Below are positions 8,436-16,019 of a stretch of 64,000 nt of DNA, one piece after another; the stretch's first letter is position 1; every line of letters begins with the position of its first letter. The notes below the pieces were generated by a model. It searched no databases. It was not told the origin of the DNA and was given only the letters and a program-made list of their open reading frames with translations. This DNA is from JBDWFY01 sp039976075 (lineage in GTDB: Bacteria > Pseudomonadota > Alphaproteobacteria > Rhizobiales > Stappiaceae): positions 248,001 to 312,000 of the forward strand of contig JBDWFY010000001.1 of NCBI GenBank assembly GCA_039976075.1, given 5' to 3'. The position numbers were made by a program, and so were the translations under genes.

Positions 8436-9584
8436 TTAAGTGAAGACCAGGGCCATCCGCGCCAATGGCAACAGATCTTCTTCACCCATAACCCTGGCGT
8501 TGGCACGACGCATGGCCTTATTTTCCGGTGCGGCCATTTTCCCCGCAACGTCTTCCGCTGTGAGGGCAGGAAACTCTTCTGCCAGGTTTGTTCTGATCCC
8601 AAGATCGTGGATAAATTGCTCAAAGTCGGAGGCGAGCCTGTCAGGCCCCTCGGAGCCAAATGCACTCGCGACAGCCCGATAACGATCGATGTCGCCGTCT
8701 ATGTTCCATTGCAGCGTCGCAGCCATTGCGATGGCAACAGCCCGACCGTGATGGATTGGCACCAGACTGCCAATTGCATGGGCGATGTTGTGCGCAATAC
8801 CTGTACCGGCATTGTCAATCGAAATGCCGCCATACGTCGCCGCCAGCAACATGCCGCTCCGCGCTGTCAGGTCATTCGGAACCGCAACAGACTGACGAAG
8901 GTGGGAGGAACCCAGACGAATGGCTTCCAGCGTGTATGTCTGATTGGGCACCTGTCGACCCTGATTGGTTTCCGCTTCCATGGCATGAACAACAGCATCC
9001 ACGCCGCTCGCTGCTGTAATTGAGGAAGGCAGGCCAACGGTCAGCTCCGGATCCAGGAGCACAAGGTCACTTTTCAGCTCCGGTCCCCAATACCAATATT
9101 TGTTGCCTTCATCATTAGAGACTACACTGACACTAGTGGCTTCAGACCCGGTACCTGCAGTTGTCGGCAGACAGACAATAGGTGGTCGAGATCGAGGGAG
9201 TGGTTTTGCCACCAACCGATGATCAATGACAGCGCTGCGCCCGTTGATCAGGCTGCCGATGAGTTTGCCCGCATCCATTGCCGAGCCGCCACCAAGACAA
9301 ACGACCGCATTACGGTTCTGAGCTCTGGCAAGAGTGACCGCCGTTTGTATCTGGCTTTCCGTTGGATCGCTTTTAATCTCCTCGAAGGCGAGGACATCAT
9401 GACCTGCCTCAATAAGAGAAGTGCTGACGATATCGGTAATGCCAAGTTCACGTAGTGCCGGATCAGCAACGAGTAAAACGTTGCGACCTTTCCCTGCAAG
9501 GGATGTGACTTTTGACCCTGTATCTGCCGCAATACCCTGTTCAAGGACAATGCGCGGAATACGGTTGATTGAAAATGCTCTCAT
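8436..9584 (-). CDS. Iron-containing (group III) alcohol dehydrogenase
   Basis: 382 residues from ATG 9584, where MRAFSINRIPRIVL matches the usual family start; the frame runs on to 9647 without support. It has the nucleotide motif GGGSAMDAGK (98-107), PTTAGTGSE (140-148), and the metal ligands Asp196 and His200 (DAVVH), His265 (GIAHNIAH) and His278/279 (PIHHG). These enzymes use NAD(P)H and Fe2+ or Zn2+ to interconvert an alcohol and an aldehyde or ketone. It heads a minus-strand run with the dehydratase and two oxidoreductases, and may use read-through from the tct regulator genes upstream, 97 bp away. Confidence 0.9.
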   Translation of the reverse strand: MRAFSINRIPRIVLEQGIAADTGSKVTSLAGKGRNVLLVADPALRELGITDIVSTSLIEAGHDVLAFEEIKSDPTESQIQTAVTLARAQNRNAVVCLGGGSAMDAGKLIGSLINGRSAVIDHRLVAKPLPRSRPPIVCLPTTAGTGSEATSVSVVSNDEGNKYWYWGPELKSDLVLLDPELTVGLPSSITAASGVDAVVHAMEAETNQGRQVPNQTYTLEAIRLGSSHLRQSVAVPNDLTARSGMLLAATYGGISIDNAGTGIAHNIAHAIGSLVPIHHGRAVAIAMAATLQWNIDGDIDRYRAVASAFGSEGPDRLASDFEQFIHDLGIRTNLAEEFPALTAEDVAGKMAAPENKAMRRANARVMGEEDLLPLARMALVFT

Positions 9585-9681
9585 GTTGAATACCTGATAC
9601 TGTCGACCGCAAAGATGGCTTGACACAATAGGCGCGTGATCCGGCAAATACCAACCTCAGCTGGAGTGGTTGTTGGAGAGA

Positions 9682-10719
9682 TCACTGTTGAACGATCGCA
9701 CTTTTCCAGGCGCGCAGAAAACTTTGCCGTTTCATCCTATCCAGGAAGGACAGAAGTCCCGGGCCCAGTCGGATTGGCCGAAAGGCCTGTTCTTCGATGA
9801 GAGCATCCGGATCAAGGGGCGACAGGCCGGTAAGCGCAATGGCTGACCTCGTCGACGGCGCGACGAGAAAATCGACAAAGGTTCCAGCTTCCTCAAAATT
9901 TTGTGCTGTCGTCGGAATAAGGGCGGTGCGCAGCATCACATGGGCATAGTCTTCAAGAATGATGACCTCCGCACCATCATTGTGTGACAGGTGTTGGGAC
10001 ACATAACTGCCAAGGACATTATAGGCGAGGGCGAGCTTGCCGCTTCCGATATCGGCAATCATTTCCCCTGAGCAGCAATAAAGTCTCGCGCCCAGCCTTC
10101 CCATGACTTCCGTGAGACGCCAGTACGATTCTGAGTTGCGCGCATCCTGCGTGGCAAAAAGATAACCAAGACCGCTTTGGCGAATATCGTACGTGCCGAT
10201 ACGATCTTCAAACGTTTCCGGATGATCCCGTAACAGGTCAATCAGCTCCTGACGGTTGGTAGGCAGTGGCAGTCCGGCCAACCGCTGCCTTGAGACCATG
10301 AGAACAGCTGGTTCCTGTGTGAAGGCAAATATCTGATCCCGCCAGCGTGCCCAATCAGGAAGTGTTTCAGTCACCGCCGAATTGTAGGTGAGGGCGTATC
10401 CGTCATTTGCCAGTTTCGTTTGAAGGTCCATGGCTGAAGAAATGGCAATATCGAACTTGGCGCCTTCGTTTAGGATGGCCTTCTGAACTTCTCCGCTGCT
10501 TGCGACGAAATATTGCACATCTATATGTGGGTTCCGCGCTTGAAATGCCTCGATCAACGGAGCAAATATTTCCAGATCTGCCGTGGATATGACGCGCAGA
10601 CCCACCAACCCGCGACCGGTTTTGAATTCTTGTTCAGCTTCTATTTCGAACGAATGGGCGCGAGAGGCCGTCGACAGAAGGGCGATGAAAATCAATGCGG
10701 AAATAAAAATGTGACGCAT
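9682..10719 (-). CDS. Periplasmic ABC-type solute-binding protein linked to the tctDE sensor pair
   Basis: 345 residues with a signal peptide (MRHIFISALIFIALLSTASRAHS) and a bacterial solute-binding fold: VISTADLEIFAPLIEAFQARNP, FDIAISSAMDLQTKLA, GLGYLFATQDA and a C-terminal AIALTGLSPLDP. It resembles iron/polyamine-type binding proteins, but no ABC permease or ATPase is nearby. Instead its start lies inside the 3' end of the sensor kinase gene (28-bp overlap), and the kinase gene overlaps the response-regulator gene. The likely role is periplasmic ligand sensing that feeds the TctE kinase, making a three-component system; transport is less likely. Ligand unknown, perhaps a tricarboxylate or a metal complex of one. 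Confidence 0.8.
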   Translation of the reverse strand: MRHIFISALIFIALLSTASRAHSFEIEAEQEFKTGRGLVGLRVISTADLEIFAPLIEAFQARNPHIDVQYFVASSGEVQKAILNEGAKFDIAISSAMDLQTKLANDGYALTYNSAVTETLPDWARWRDQIFAFTQEPAVLMVSRQRLAGLPLPTNRQELIDLLRDHPETFEDRIGTYDIRQSGLGYLFATQDARNSESYWRLTEVMGRLGARLYCCSGEMIADIGSGKLALAYNVLGSYVSQHLSHNDGAEVIILEDYAHVMLRTALIPTTAQNFEEAGTFVDFLVAPSTRSAIALTGLSPLDPDALIEEQAFRPIRLGPGLLSFLDRMKRQSFLRAWKSAIVQQ

Positions 10720-12134
10720 GCGCCGGATCCGTTCGTGTTTTGTGAAAGGTCCAGGCGTCCATTATGCGCCCGAGCTACTTCTTCTGCGATTGTGAGCCCC
10801 AGGCCGGAACCGACAATGTCATCAACATTTGTACCCCGGCTGAAACGCGCTTTGAGAAGACCGGGCTCAGCCCCGTCAAACCCGCGCCCTTCGTCTGTCA
10901 CCGACAGACTAACGAAGCTGTCTCCATCGGAAACGCAAATCAGGACATTGCCGTCTCCAGGAGAATATTTGATCGCATTATCGATGATATTCCGGAACGC
11001 ATTCTGCAGAAGGATCGGATCGCCCTTGATTTTGCAGGATACAGAATCCTCGGTCACTTCAAGATGAATGTCTTTCAGTTCAGCCGCCGGGGCTAGCCGT
11101 TGCTGGAGTTCGTGCGCCAATGCCAGCAGATCAATGTCACGTTTGTCCAGATTATCGGTTCGAAACGTCACCATGGCATGATCCAGCAGCTGGCCGGCCG
11201 AACGAGAGCTTTCATCAATCGCCCGGATCATCTGCCGCAGCGCCTTTTTGTTCTCAGGACGTTCAACACGTCTCAGAGCAATTTCGGCCTGAGTACGGAC
11301 GGTTGCCAGAGGGGTTCTAACCCGGTGAGCGGCTTCGGCAATAAAATCTTCCGTTCGGGAGAGCGATGATCGCAATCGATCCATGAAAGTATTGAGCGCA
11401 TCCAAAAGCGGGGCCAGTTCCGAGGGTGCTTCGGAGCGAACCGGTCGCATATCCTGTGGGCCGCGACGGGCAACGGATTGGGCAAGGCGGTTCAGCGGAC
11501 GAAGCGCGCTCTGTGCCGCTAGCAGGCTGAGTACACCGGCAACCAGAAAGAATCCGATGCCCAGAGCCGCCGCTGTTGTCGAAATCCTGGCTGAGGTTTC
11601 TTCAAGTCCCTGGCGGGTCTGCGCCACTGTCACGAGGACGTCGATTGGCTTGCCCTCGACGGTGACCGCTCTGATGACCGAAGCCGTTCGGATGGGCTCT
11701 CCGCGATAGTCAAATGTTTCAAATTTCGGCGCATCGGCTGTAGGACGTTTTTCCGTTAAGGGCAGGTCTTCATAGCCGGTCAGTGTCTGCCCACCGGCAA
11801 AAACATTATAGAAAACCCGGTCTTCGCTGATAGTCCCCAGCATCGAAAGTGCAGAATAGGGAATGTCCAGCAGAACCTGTCCCTGTTCGGAACGCAGCTC
11901 GTCAGCCATGGACGTCGCAGACGCCGCAAGGATGTTGTCCTGCGCCGCTTCTGCCGATTGTTCGGCAAACGTCCGGACCATAAAATACAGCAGGAGCGAC
12001 AGCAAAGCCGCAACGCCCAACAGCTGCAACATAAGGCGTCGACGAATGGAACCGGTCACCTTGATGGATTTCTCGGATGTCTTCATAGCACTGGGGGCAC
12101 TGGGGGCACTGGGGGAAATTGGGACATCAGCCAT
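10692..12134 (-). CDS. tctE: TctE-type sensor histidine kinase
   Basis: 480 residues. Membrane helix 1 is at about 32-54, then a periplasmic domain of about 130 residues, helix 2 near 185-207, HAMP-like linker, HisKA with His270 in AEAAHRVRTPLA (Arg after the His instead of the usual Glu/Asp), and an HATPase domain with NIIDNAIKYSP, DEGRGF and GSGLGL. The N-terminal periplasmic part fits the TctE/2CSK_N type that senses carboxylates. The start overlaps the regulator's stop by 8 bp. The first 16 residues include a Ser-Pro-Ser-Ala-Pro run encoded by three exact 9-bp repeats; ATG 12086 is an alternative start but has no ribosome site. Confidence 0.88.
   Translation of the reverse strand: MADVPISPSAPSAPSAMKTSEKSIKVTGSIRRRLMLQLLGVAALLSLLLYFMVRTFAEQSAEAAQDNILAASATSMADELRSEQGQVLLDIPYSALSMLGTISEDRVFYNVFAGGQTLTGYEDLPLTEKRPTADAPKFETFDYRGEPIRTASVIRAVTVEGKPIDVLVTVAQTRQGLEETSARISTTAAALGIGFFLVAGVLSLLAAQSALRPLNRLAQSVARRGPQDMRPVRSEAPSELAPLLDALNTFMDRLRSSLSRTEDFIAEAAHRVRTPLATVRTQAEIALRRVERPENKKALRQMIRAIDESSRSAGQLLDHAMVTFRTDNLDKRDIDLLALAHELQQRLAPAAELKDIHLEVTEDSVSCKIKGDPILLQNAFRNIIDNAIKYSPGDGNVLICVSDGDSFVSLSVTDEGRGFDGAEPGLLKARFSRGTNVDDIVGSGLGLTIAEEVARAHNGRLDLSQNTNGSGACVTFLFPH
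12088..12114. repeat. Three exact tandem copies of a 9-bp unit inside the tctE 5' end
   Basis: GCACTGGGG occurs three times in a row on the plus strand, encoding Pro-Ser-Ala repeats near the kinase N-terminus, before the first membrane helix. Copy-number changes would keep the frame, so this would vary tail length and not act as an on/off switch. Confidence 0.85.
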
Positions 12135-12792
12135 GGGTCATCCGATATCCCACACCGCGCACCGTTTCAATTTTGACGTTGGAGCCTTCGAGCCGCTTTC
12201 GTAACCGGCCGACATAGACCTCTATGGCATTTTCAGAGACTTCCTCGGAGAACGAAAAAAGCCGATCAACGAGATGAGGTTTTGAAAATATGCGCTCTGG
12301 AGACGAAAAAAATACCTCCAGCAATCGCATTTCCCGGTTCCGAAGTTGTTGCGTGTTATCAGCAACTTTCAGCGTGCCGGCCAGAGGATCGAAAATGGCG
12401 TCCCCGAAACGTTTTTCATTGCTTGCCGCCCCATCTCGGCGTCGCAAAACCGCTCTGCAGCGGGCCTCCAACTCGGAAAAGTCAAACGGTTTGGTGATAT
12501 AATCATCGGCCCCCAGATCAAGCACACCAACCCTGTCAGAAACTTCCGAGCGGGCGGTTAGTACGATCACTGGTGTTGTTTGATTTCCGGTGCGATGCGA
12601 TTTCAGAAAAGATCTGCCATCCCCGTCCGGCAACATGATATCGAGCAGAATTAGATCGTACGTCGTCCCCGCCAATGCGCTTTCGGCGGTTTCAAGATCC
12701 ATGGCGAGATCCACCGCATGGCCGTCCAGTCCAAGCCGGTCCACAACTGCTTCGGCGAGCTGGCGATTGTCTTCAATCAGCAAGAAACGCAC
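12127..12792 (-). CDS. tctD: TctD-type response regulator (OmpR/PhoB family)
   Basis: 221 residues: a receiver domain with phospho-acceptor Asp51 (LILLDIMLPDGDG), the acidic pocket LIEDN at the start and Lys of ITKPF, followed by an OmpR-type winged helix (NAIEVYVGRLRKRLEGSNVKIETVRGVGYRM). It is the first gene of tctD-tctE-binding protein and is divergent from tctCBA. OmpR-family regulators bind direct repeats about 11 bp apart; exactly such a pair lies in the 117-bp divergent promoter region. The predicted role is to switch on tctCBA and the downstream CoA-transferase and lyase genes when the tricarboxylate is sensed. Confidence 0.92.
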   Translation of the reverse strand: MRFLLIEDNRQLAEAVVDRLGLDGHAVDLAMDLETAESALAGTTYDLILLDIMLPDGDGRSFLKSHRTGNQTTPVIVLTARSEVSDRVGVLDLGADDYITKPFDFSELEARCRAVLRRRDGAASNEKRFGDAIFDPLAGTLKVADNTQQLRNREMRLLEVFFSSPERIFSKPHLVDRLFSFSEEVSENAIEVYVGRLRKRLEGSNVKIETVRGVGYRMTHG

Positions 12793-12827
12793 ATGTAATT
12801 CCGCTCATATCGTCACTTATTTTGAGT

Positions 12828-12849
12828 GTGACAGGTCTGTGTCAGGTTT
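12828..12849. promoter_or_regulatory. Tandem 11-bp direct repeat, candidate TctD binding site
   Basis: GTGACAGGTCT (12828-12838) is followed at once by GTGTCAGGTTT (12839-12849); 9 of 11 positions agree. Adjacent direct repeats with 11-bp spacing are the usual target of OmpR/PhoB-type regulators. The site lies 36-79 bp from the two divergent start codons, tctD on one side and tctC on the other. Confidence 0.55.
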
Positions 12850-12909
12850 CAATTGTCTGTTGGATGAACATGGGCGGGGACCATCCGCCCTGTCAACTGG
12901 GAGGATTCC

Positions 12910-13890
12910 ATGACACACTTTAGTTTGACCCGCCGGGTCATGCTGGCGGCTGCGGCTGCCACATTCGCATTCAGCACACCCTCAATTGCCGAGCCTGCTG
13001 TCGACAAACTCCATTTTGTCATCCCCGGCGGCGCCGGTGGTGGTTGGGACGGCACCGCACGCGGAACGGGCGAAGCCCTGACAAAAGGCGGTATCGTTGG
13101 TACAGCGAGCTATGAAAACATGTCTGGCGGCGGCGGTGGTAAGGCCATCGGTTACATGATCGAAAATGCTGACAGTCTGCACGACACGATCATGGTCAAC
13201 TCTACCCCAATTGTTATCCGGTCTCTGACCGGCGTCTTCCCGCAGAGCTTCCGTGATCTGACACTCGTTGCCGGCACAATCGGTGATTACGCAGCGCTTG
13301 TTGTGGGCAAAGACAGTGAAATGAATTCGGTGACCGACCTGGTCGCTGCTTTCAAGGCGGATCCTTCAAAAGTCGCCATCGGCGGTGGATCGGTTCCCGG
13401 CGGAATGGATCATCTCGTTGCAGCCATGGTTATGGAAGCAGCCGGTGAAGACCCCGTCGCGGTCAAATACATTGCCTATGACGCAGGCGGAAAAGCCATG
13501 GCCGGTCTGCTGTCCGGTGAAATTCAGGCGCTTTCAACCGGTTTCTCCGAAGCAATCGATCTTGCCAATGCCGGTGAAGTTAAAATCATCGGTGTGACAT
13601 CACCTGAGCGCGTTGATAGCTTTCCGGACGCACCGACGATGAAAGAGCAAGGCATCGATACAGAGTTCGTCAACTGGCGCGGTTTCTTTGCCTCACCGAA
13701 CCTTCCCGATGACAAACTGGCTGCTTACCAGGATGCGCTCGCAAAAATGTACGAGACAGAAGCCTGGGAAGAAGTACGGGCGCGCAATGGCTGGGTTAAC
13801 ATCCACAATTCCGGTGACGATTTCCGGGTATTCCTGGAAGGACAGGAAAAGACCATCGGCGATCTGATGAAAAAGCTCGGCTTTCTCTGA
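12910..13890 (+). CDS. tctC: TctC/Bug-type periplasmic tricarboxylate-binding receptor
   Basis: 326 residues with a signal peptide ending near residue 27 (FSTPSIA). Its TRRVML stretch would also suit Tat export. The body has Bug-family features: VIPGGAGGGWDGTARGTGEAL, NMSGGGGGKAIGYM, GGGSVPGGMDHLVAA, DAGGKAMAGLLSGEIQALSTGFSEA and DAPTMKEQGI. The start has a GGGAGGA site. It captures a carboxylate, probably citrate or a relative, for the TctAB membrane unit. It is the first gene of the operon and a strong hairpin separates it from tctB, which fits higher expression of the receptor than of the membrane parts. Confidence 0.93.
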   Translation: MTHFSLTRRVMLAAAAATFAFSTPSIAEPAVDKLHFVIPGGAGGGWDGTARGTGEALTKGGIVGTASYENMSGGGGGKAIGYMIENADSLHDTIMVNSTPIVIRSLTGVFPQSFRDLTLVAGTIGDYAALVVGKDSEMNSVTDLVAAFKADPSKVAIGGGSVPGGMDHLVAAMVMEAAGEDPVAVKYIAYDAGGKAMAGLLSGEIQALSTGFSEAIDLANAGEVKIIGVTSPERVDSFPDAPTMKEQGIDTEFVNWRGFFASPNLPDDKLAAYQDALAKMYETEAWEEVRARNGWVNIHNSGDDFRVFLEGQEKTIGDLMKKLGFL

Positions 13891-13899
13891 TACCGTCAA

Positions 13900-13929
13900 T
13901 CCTCTGTCCGGATCACTCCGGGCAGAGGA
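13900..13929 (+). promoter_or_regulatory. Intercistronic hairpin between tctC and tctB
   Basis: TCCTCTG-T-CCGGA (13900-13912), loop TCAC, then TCCGG-G-CAGAGGA (13917-13929): 12 paired positions with one T/G wobble. It lies 9 bp after the tctC stop with no T-run. Such hairpins commonly stabilise the upstream message or partly terminate, giving excess binding protein. Confidence 0.65.
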
Positions 13930-13959
13930 CCCATTGCGGCATTGCGGGAGGACAAGCCG

Positions 13960-14442
13960 ATGGCGCTCGATCGCTGGATCGCCCTGATATTTTTACTTAT
14001 CTGCCTTGCCTACGGATATTCGGCCTACTTTTTAATGGATGTTGGACTTGCGCCGTTTATGAAGCGCAATCCGATCTGGCCGAGCACGTTTCCGAAAATT
14101 CTATCTGTCATGGGGATTCTGATTTCTCTTGCGGTGCTTCTGGGCCTTGAAAAAGGGACTGGCGAACCAAAACCGATGGAAATCAATTACCGCCGGTTGA
14201 CGGATTACAAATTGGGGCAGGCGCTGTCTCTCCTGGGATTAATGGTCGTTTATGCGCTGGTTCTGCGGCCTGCCGGTTTCCTGTTGTCAACGGTTGTGTT
14301 TCTGACCCTTGGCGCGACAATCCTTGGCGAACGACGATACGTCGTACTGGGTATCGTTGCGGTTATTGCGACGGGAATCGTCTGGTATCTGGTGCAGGTG
14401 GTACTCGGGATTTTCTTACGCCCGTTACCATTCTTCCTTTGA
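13960..14442 (+). CDS. tctB: TctB small membrane component of the tripartite tricarboxylate transporter
   Basis: 160 residues with four predicted membrane segments, about 8-26, 47-66, 88-108 and 112-150. The first has the family-typical IFLLICLAYGYSAYFL followed by FMKRNPIWPSTFPKIL. ATG 13960 follows a GGGAGGA site; the frame extends six codons upstream to a TTG without need. TctB pairs with TctA in the inner membrane. The tctA gene begins 12 bp later. Sequence conservation in this family is low, so the identity rests on size, topology and position. Confidence 0.9.
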   Translation: MALDRWIALIFLLICLAYGYSAYFLMDVGLAPFMKRNPIWPSTFPKILSVMGILISLAVLLGLEKGTGEPKPMEINYRRLTDYKLGQALSLLGLMVVYALVLRPAGFLLSTVVFLTLGATILGERRYVVLGIVAVIATGIVWYLVQVVLGIFLRPLPFFL

Positions 14443-14454
14443 TGGGGGCCTATC

Positions 14455-15975
14455 ATGCTTGAAGGACTACTTATCGGCCTGTCTACGGCCTTTTCGGTTA
14501 CAAATTTGTTGATGGTCATCGGCGGCTGTCTCATCGGTACATTTATCGGCATGCTGCCGGGGCTTGGGCCGATGTCCATCATCGCAATCATGATTCCGGT
14601 TGCGATTACCATCGGGGACCCCAGCGCAGCGCTGATATTACTCGCCGGTGTTTATTATGGCGCAATTTTTGGCGGCTCCACATCTTCAATTCTGATCAAC
14701 GCTCCCGGTGTCGCATCAACCGTGGCAACCAGCTTTGACGGCTATCCGATGGCGCGCCAGGGTAAAGCGGGCAAAGCGCTCACGGTCGCCGCAATCTCTT
14801 CGTTTGCCGGCGGGTCAATCGGAGCCGTGCTCCTGATGATATTTGCACCGGCTCTGGCATCCGTAGCACTGCTGTTTCATTCAGCGGAATACTTCGCCCT
14901 GATGGTGGTCGGGCTGTCGGCGATCGCGGCCTTTGCCGGGTCCGGACAGGTTGGCAAAGCGCTGTTGATGACGGTGCTGGGACTGATCATGGCAACGGTC
15001 GGCGAGGGTGCCTTATTCAATCTTCCCCGGTTCACCATGGGGATCATGGATCTGCAATCCGGTTTCGGCTTTATCACGCTGGCCATGGCGATGTTTGCTT
15101 TGCCTGAGGCGCTTTATCTTGTTCTGGATCCATCCCGGTCAAACTCCGGCGATGGTGGCAGCGGTGAAATCAAGGATCTGCGGATAACCAAAGAGGAAGC
15201 CAAGAAGATCGTGCCGGTTATAGGGCGTCAGTCCATTCAAGGATTCCTGATCGGTGTTCTGCCGGGGGCAGGGGCGACCATCGCCTCATTTCTGGGTTAC
15301 GCAGTTGAGCGCAATATTGCCAGCAAGGAAGAACAGGAGCAATTCGGCAAAGGGTCCGTCAAAGGGCTCGCTGCTCCGGAAACAGCCAACAACGCAGCCT
15401 GTACGGGGTCGTTCGTGCCGCTTCTGACGTTGGGCATTCCCGGGTCTGGAACAACGGCGATCCTTCTCGGTGCACTGATCGCACTCAACGTGTCTCCCGG
15501 ACCACGCCTGATGATCGATGAACCGCAGGTTTTCTGGGCGGTGATCATTTCCATGTATCTGGGTAACCTGATCCTCCTGGTTCTCAATCTGCCGCTCATT
15601 CCCTATATCGCCAAGATTCTTGCGGTGCCGCGCACGTTCCTGATCCCGTTCATTTTGTTCTTCACCCTGATGGGTGCATATATCGGGCAGAACAACGCGA
15701 CAGAGCTGTTATTATTAGTGGGACTGGGAGTGTGTGCGACGATTCTGCGCTTTGCAGACTACCCGCTGGCACCCCTGCTGATCGGATTTATTCTCGGCCG
15801 GATGCTGGAGGATAACTTCGCTCGCTCAATGCAGCTCTATGACGGCATCGGCTTTATTGCCGAACGCCCGATGACAATGGGGTTGCTGTTTCTGGCAGTT
15901 GTGCTGGTAATCCTGCCTACTTACAGAGCACGGCGTGCACGAGCCCGGGCGGAAGGTGTCGCCGATGGTGACTGA
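14455..15975 (+). CDS. tctA: TctA large membrane component of the tripartite tricarboxylate transporter
   Basis: 506 residues, highly hydrophobic with about eleven membrane segments. Conserved TctA stretches include GCLIGTFIGMLPGLGPMSIIAIMIP near the N-terminus, the internally repeated QGFLIGVLPGAGATIASFLGY, and AAPETANNAACTGSFVPLLTLGIPGSGTTAILLGAL. The repeated PGLG/PGAG segments reflect the inverted-repeat fold of the family. It forms the ion-coupled translocation pathway. It follows tctB by 12 bp and is followed after 44 bp by the CoA-transferase gene, which ties import to metabolism. Confidence 0.95.
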   Translation: MLEGLLIGLSTAFSVTNLLMVIGGCLIGTFIGMLPGLGPMSIIAIMIPVAITIGDPSAALILLAGVYYGAIFGGSTSSILINAPGVASTVATSFDGYPMARQGKAGKALTVAAISSFAGGSIGAVLLMIFAPALASVALLFHSAEYFALMVVGLSAIAAFAGSGQVGKALLMTVLGLIMATVGEGALFNLPRFTMGIMDLQSGFGFITLAMAMFALPEALYLVLDPSRSNSGDGGSGEIKDLRITKEEAKKIVPVIGRQSIQGFLIGVLPGAGATIASFLGYAVERNIASKEEQEQFGKGSVKGLAAPETANNAACTGSFVPLLTLGIPGSGTTAILLGALIALNVSPGPRLMIDEPQVFWAVIISMYLGNLILLVLNLPLIPYIAKILAVPRTFLIPFILFFTLMGAYIGQNNATELLLLVGLGVCATILRFADYPLAPLLIGFILGRMLEDNFARSMQLYDGIGFIAERPMTMGLLFLAVVLVILPTYRARRARARAEGVADGD

Positions 15976-16019
15976 GGCAGTTATTGCCTCCTCGCAAACG
16001 TCTGAAAAAGGAGCCTCTG

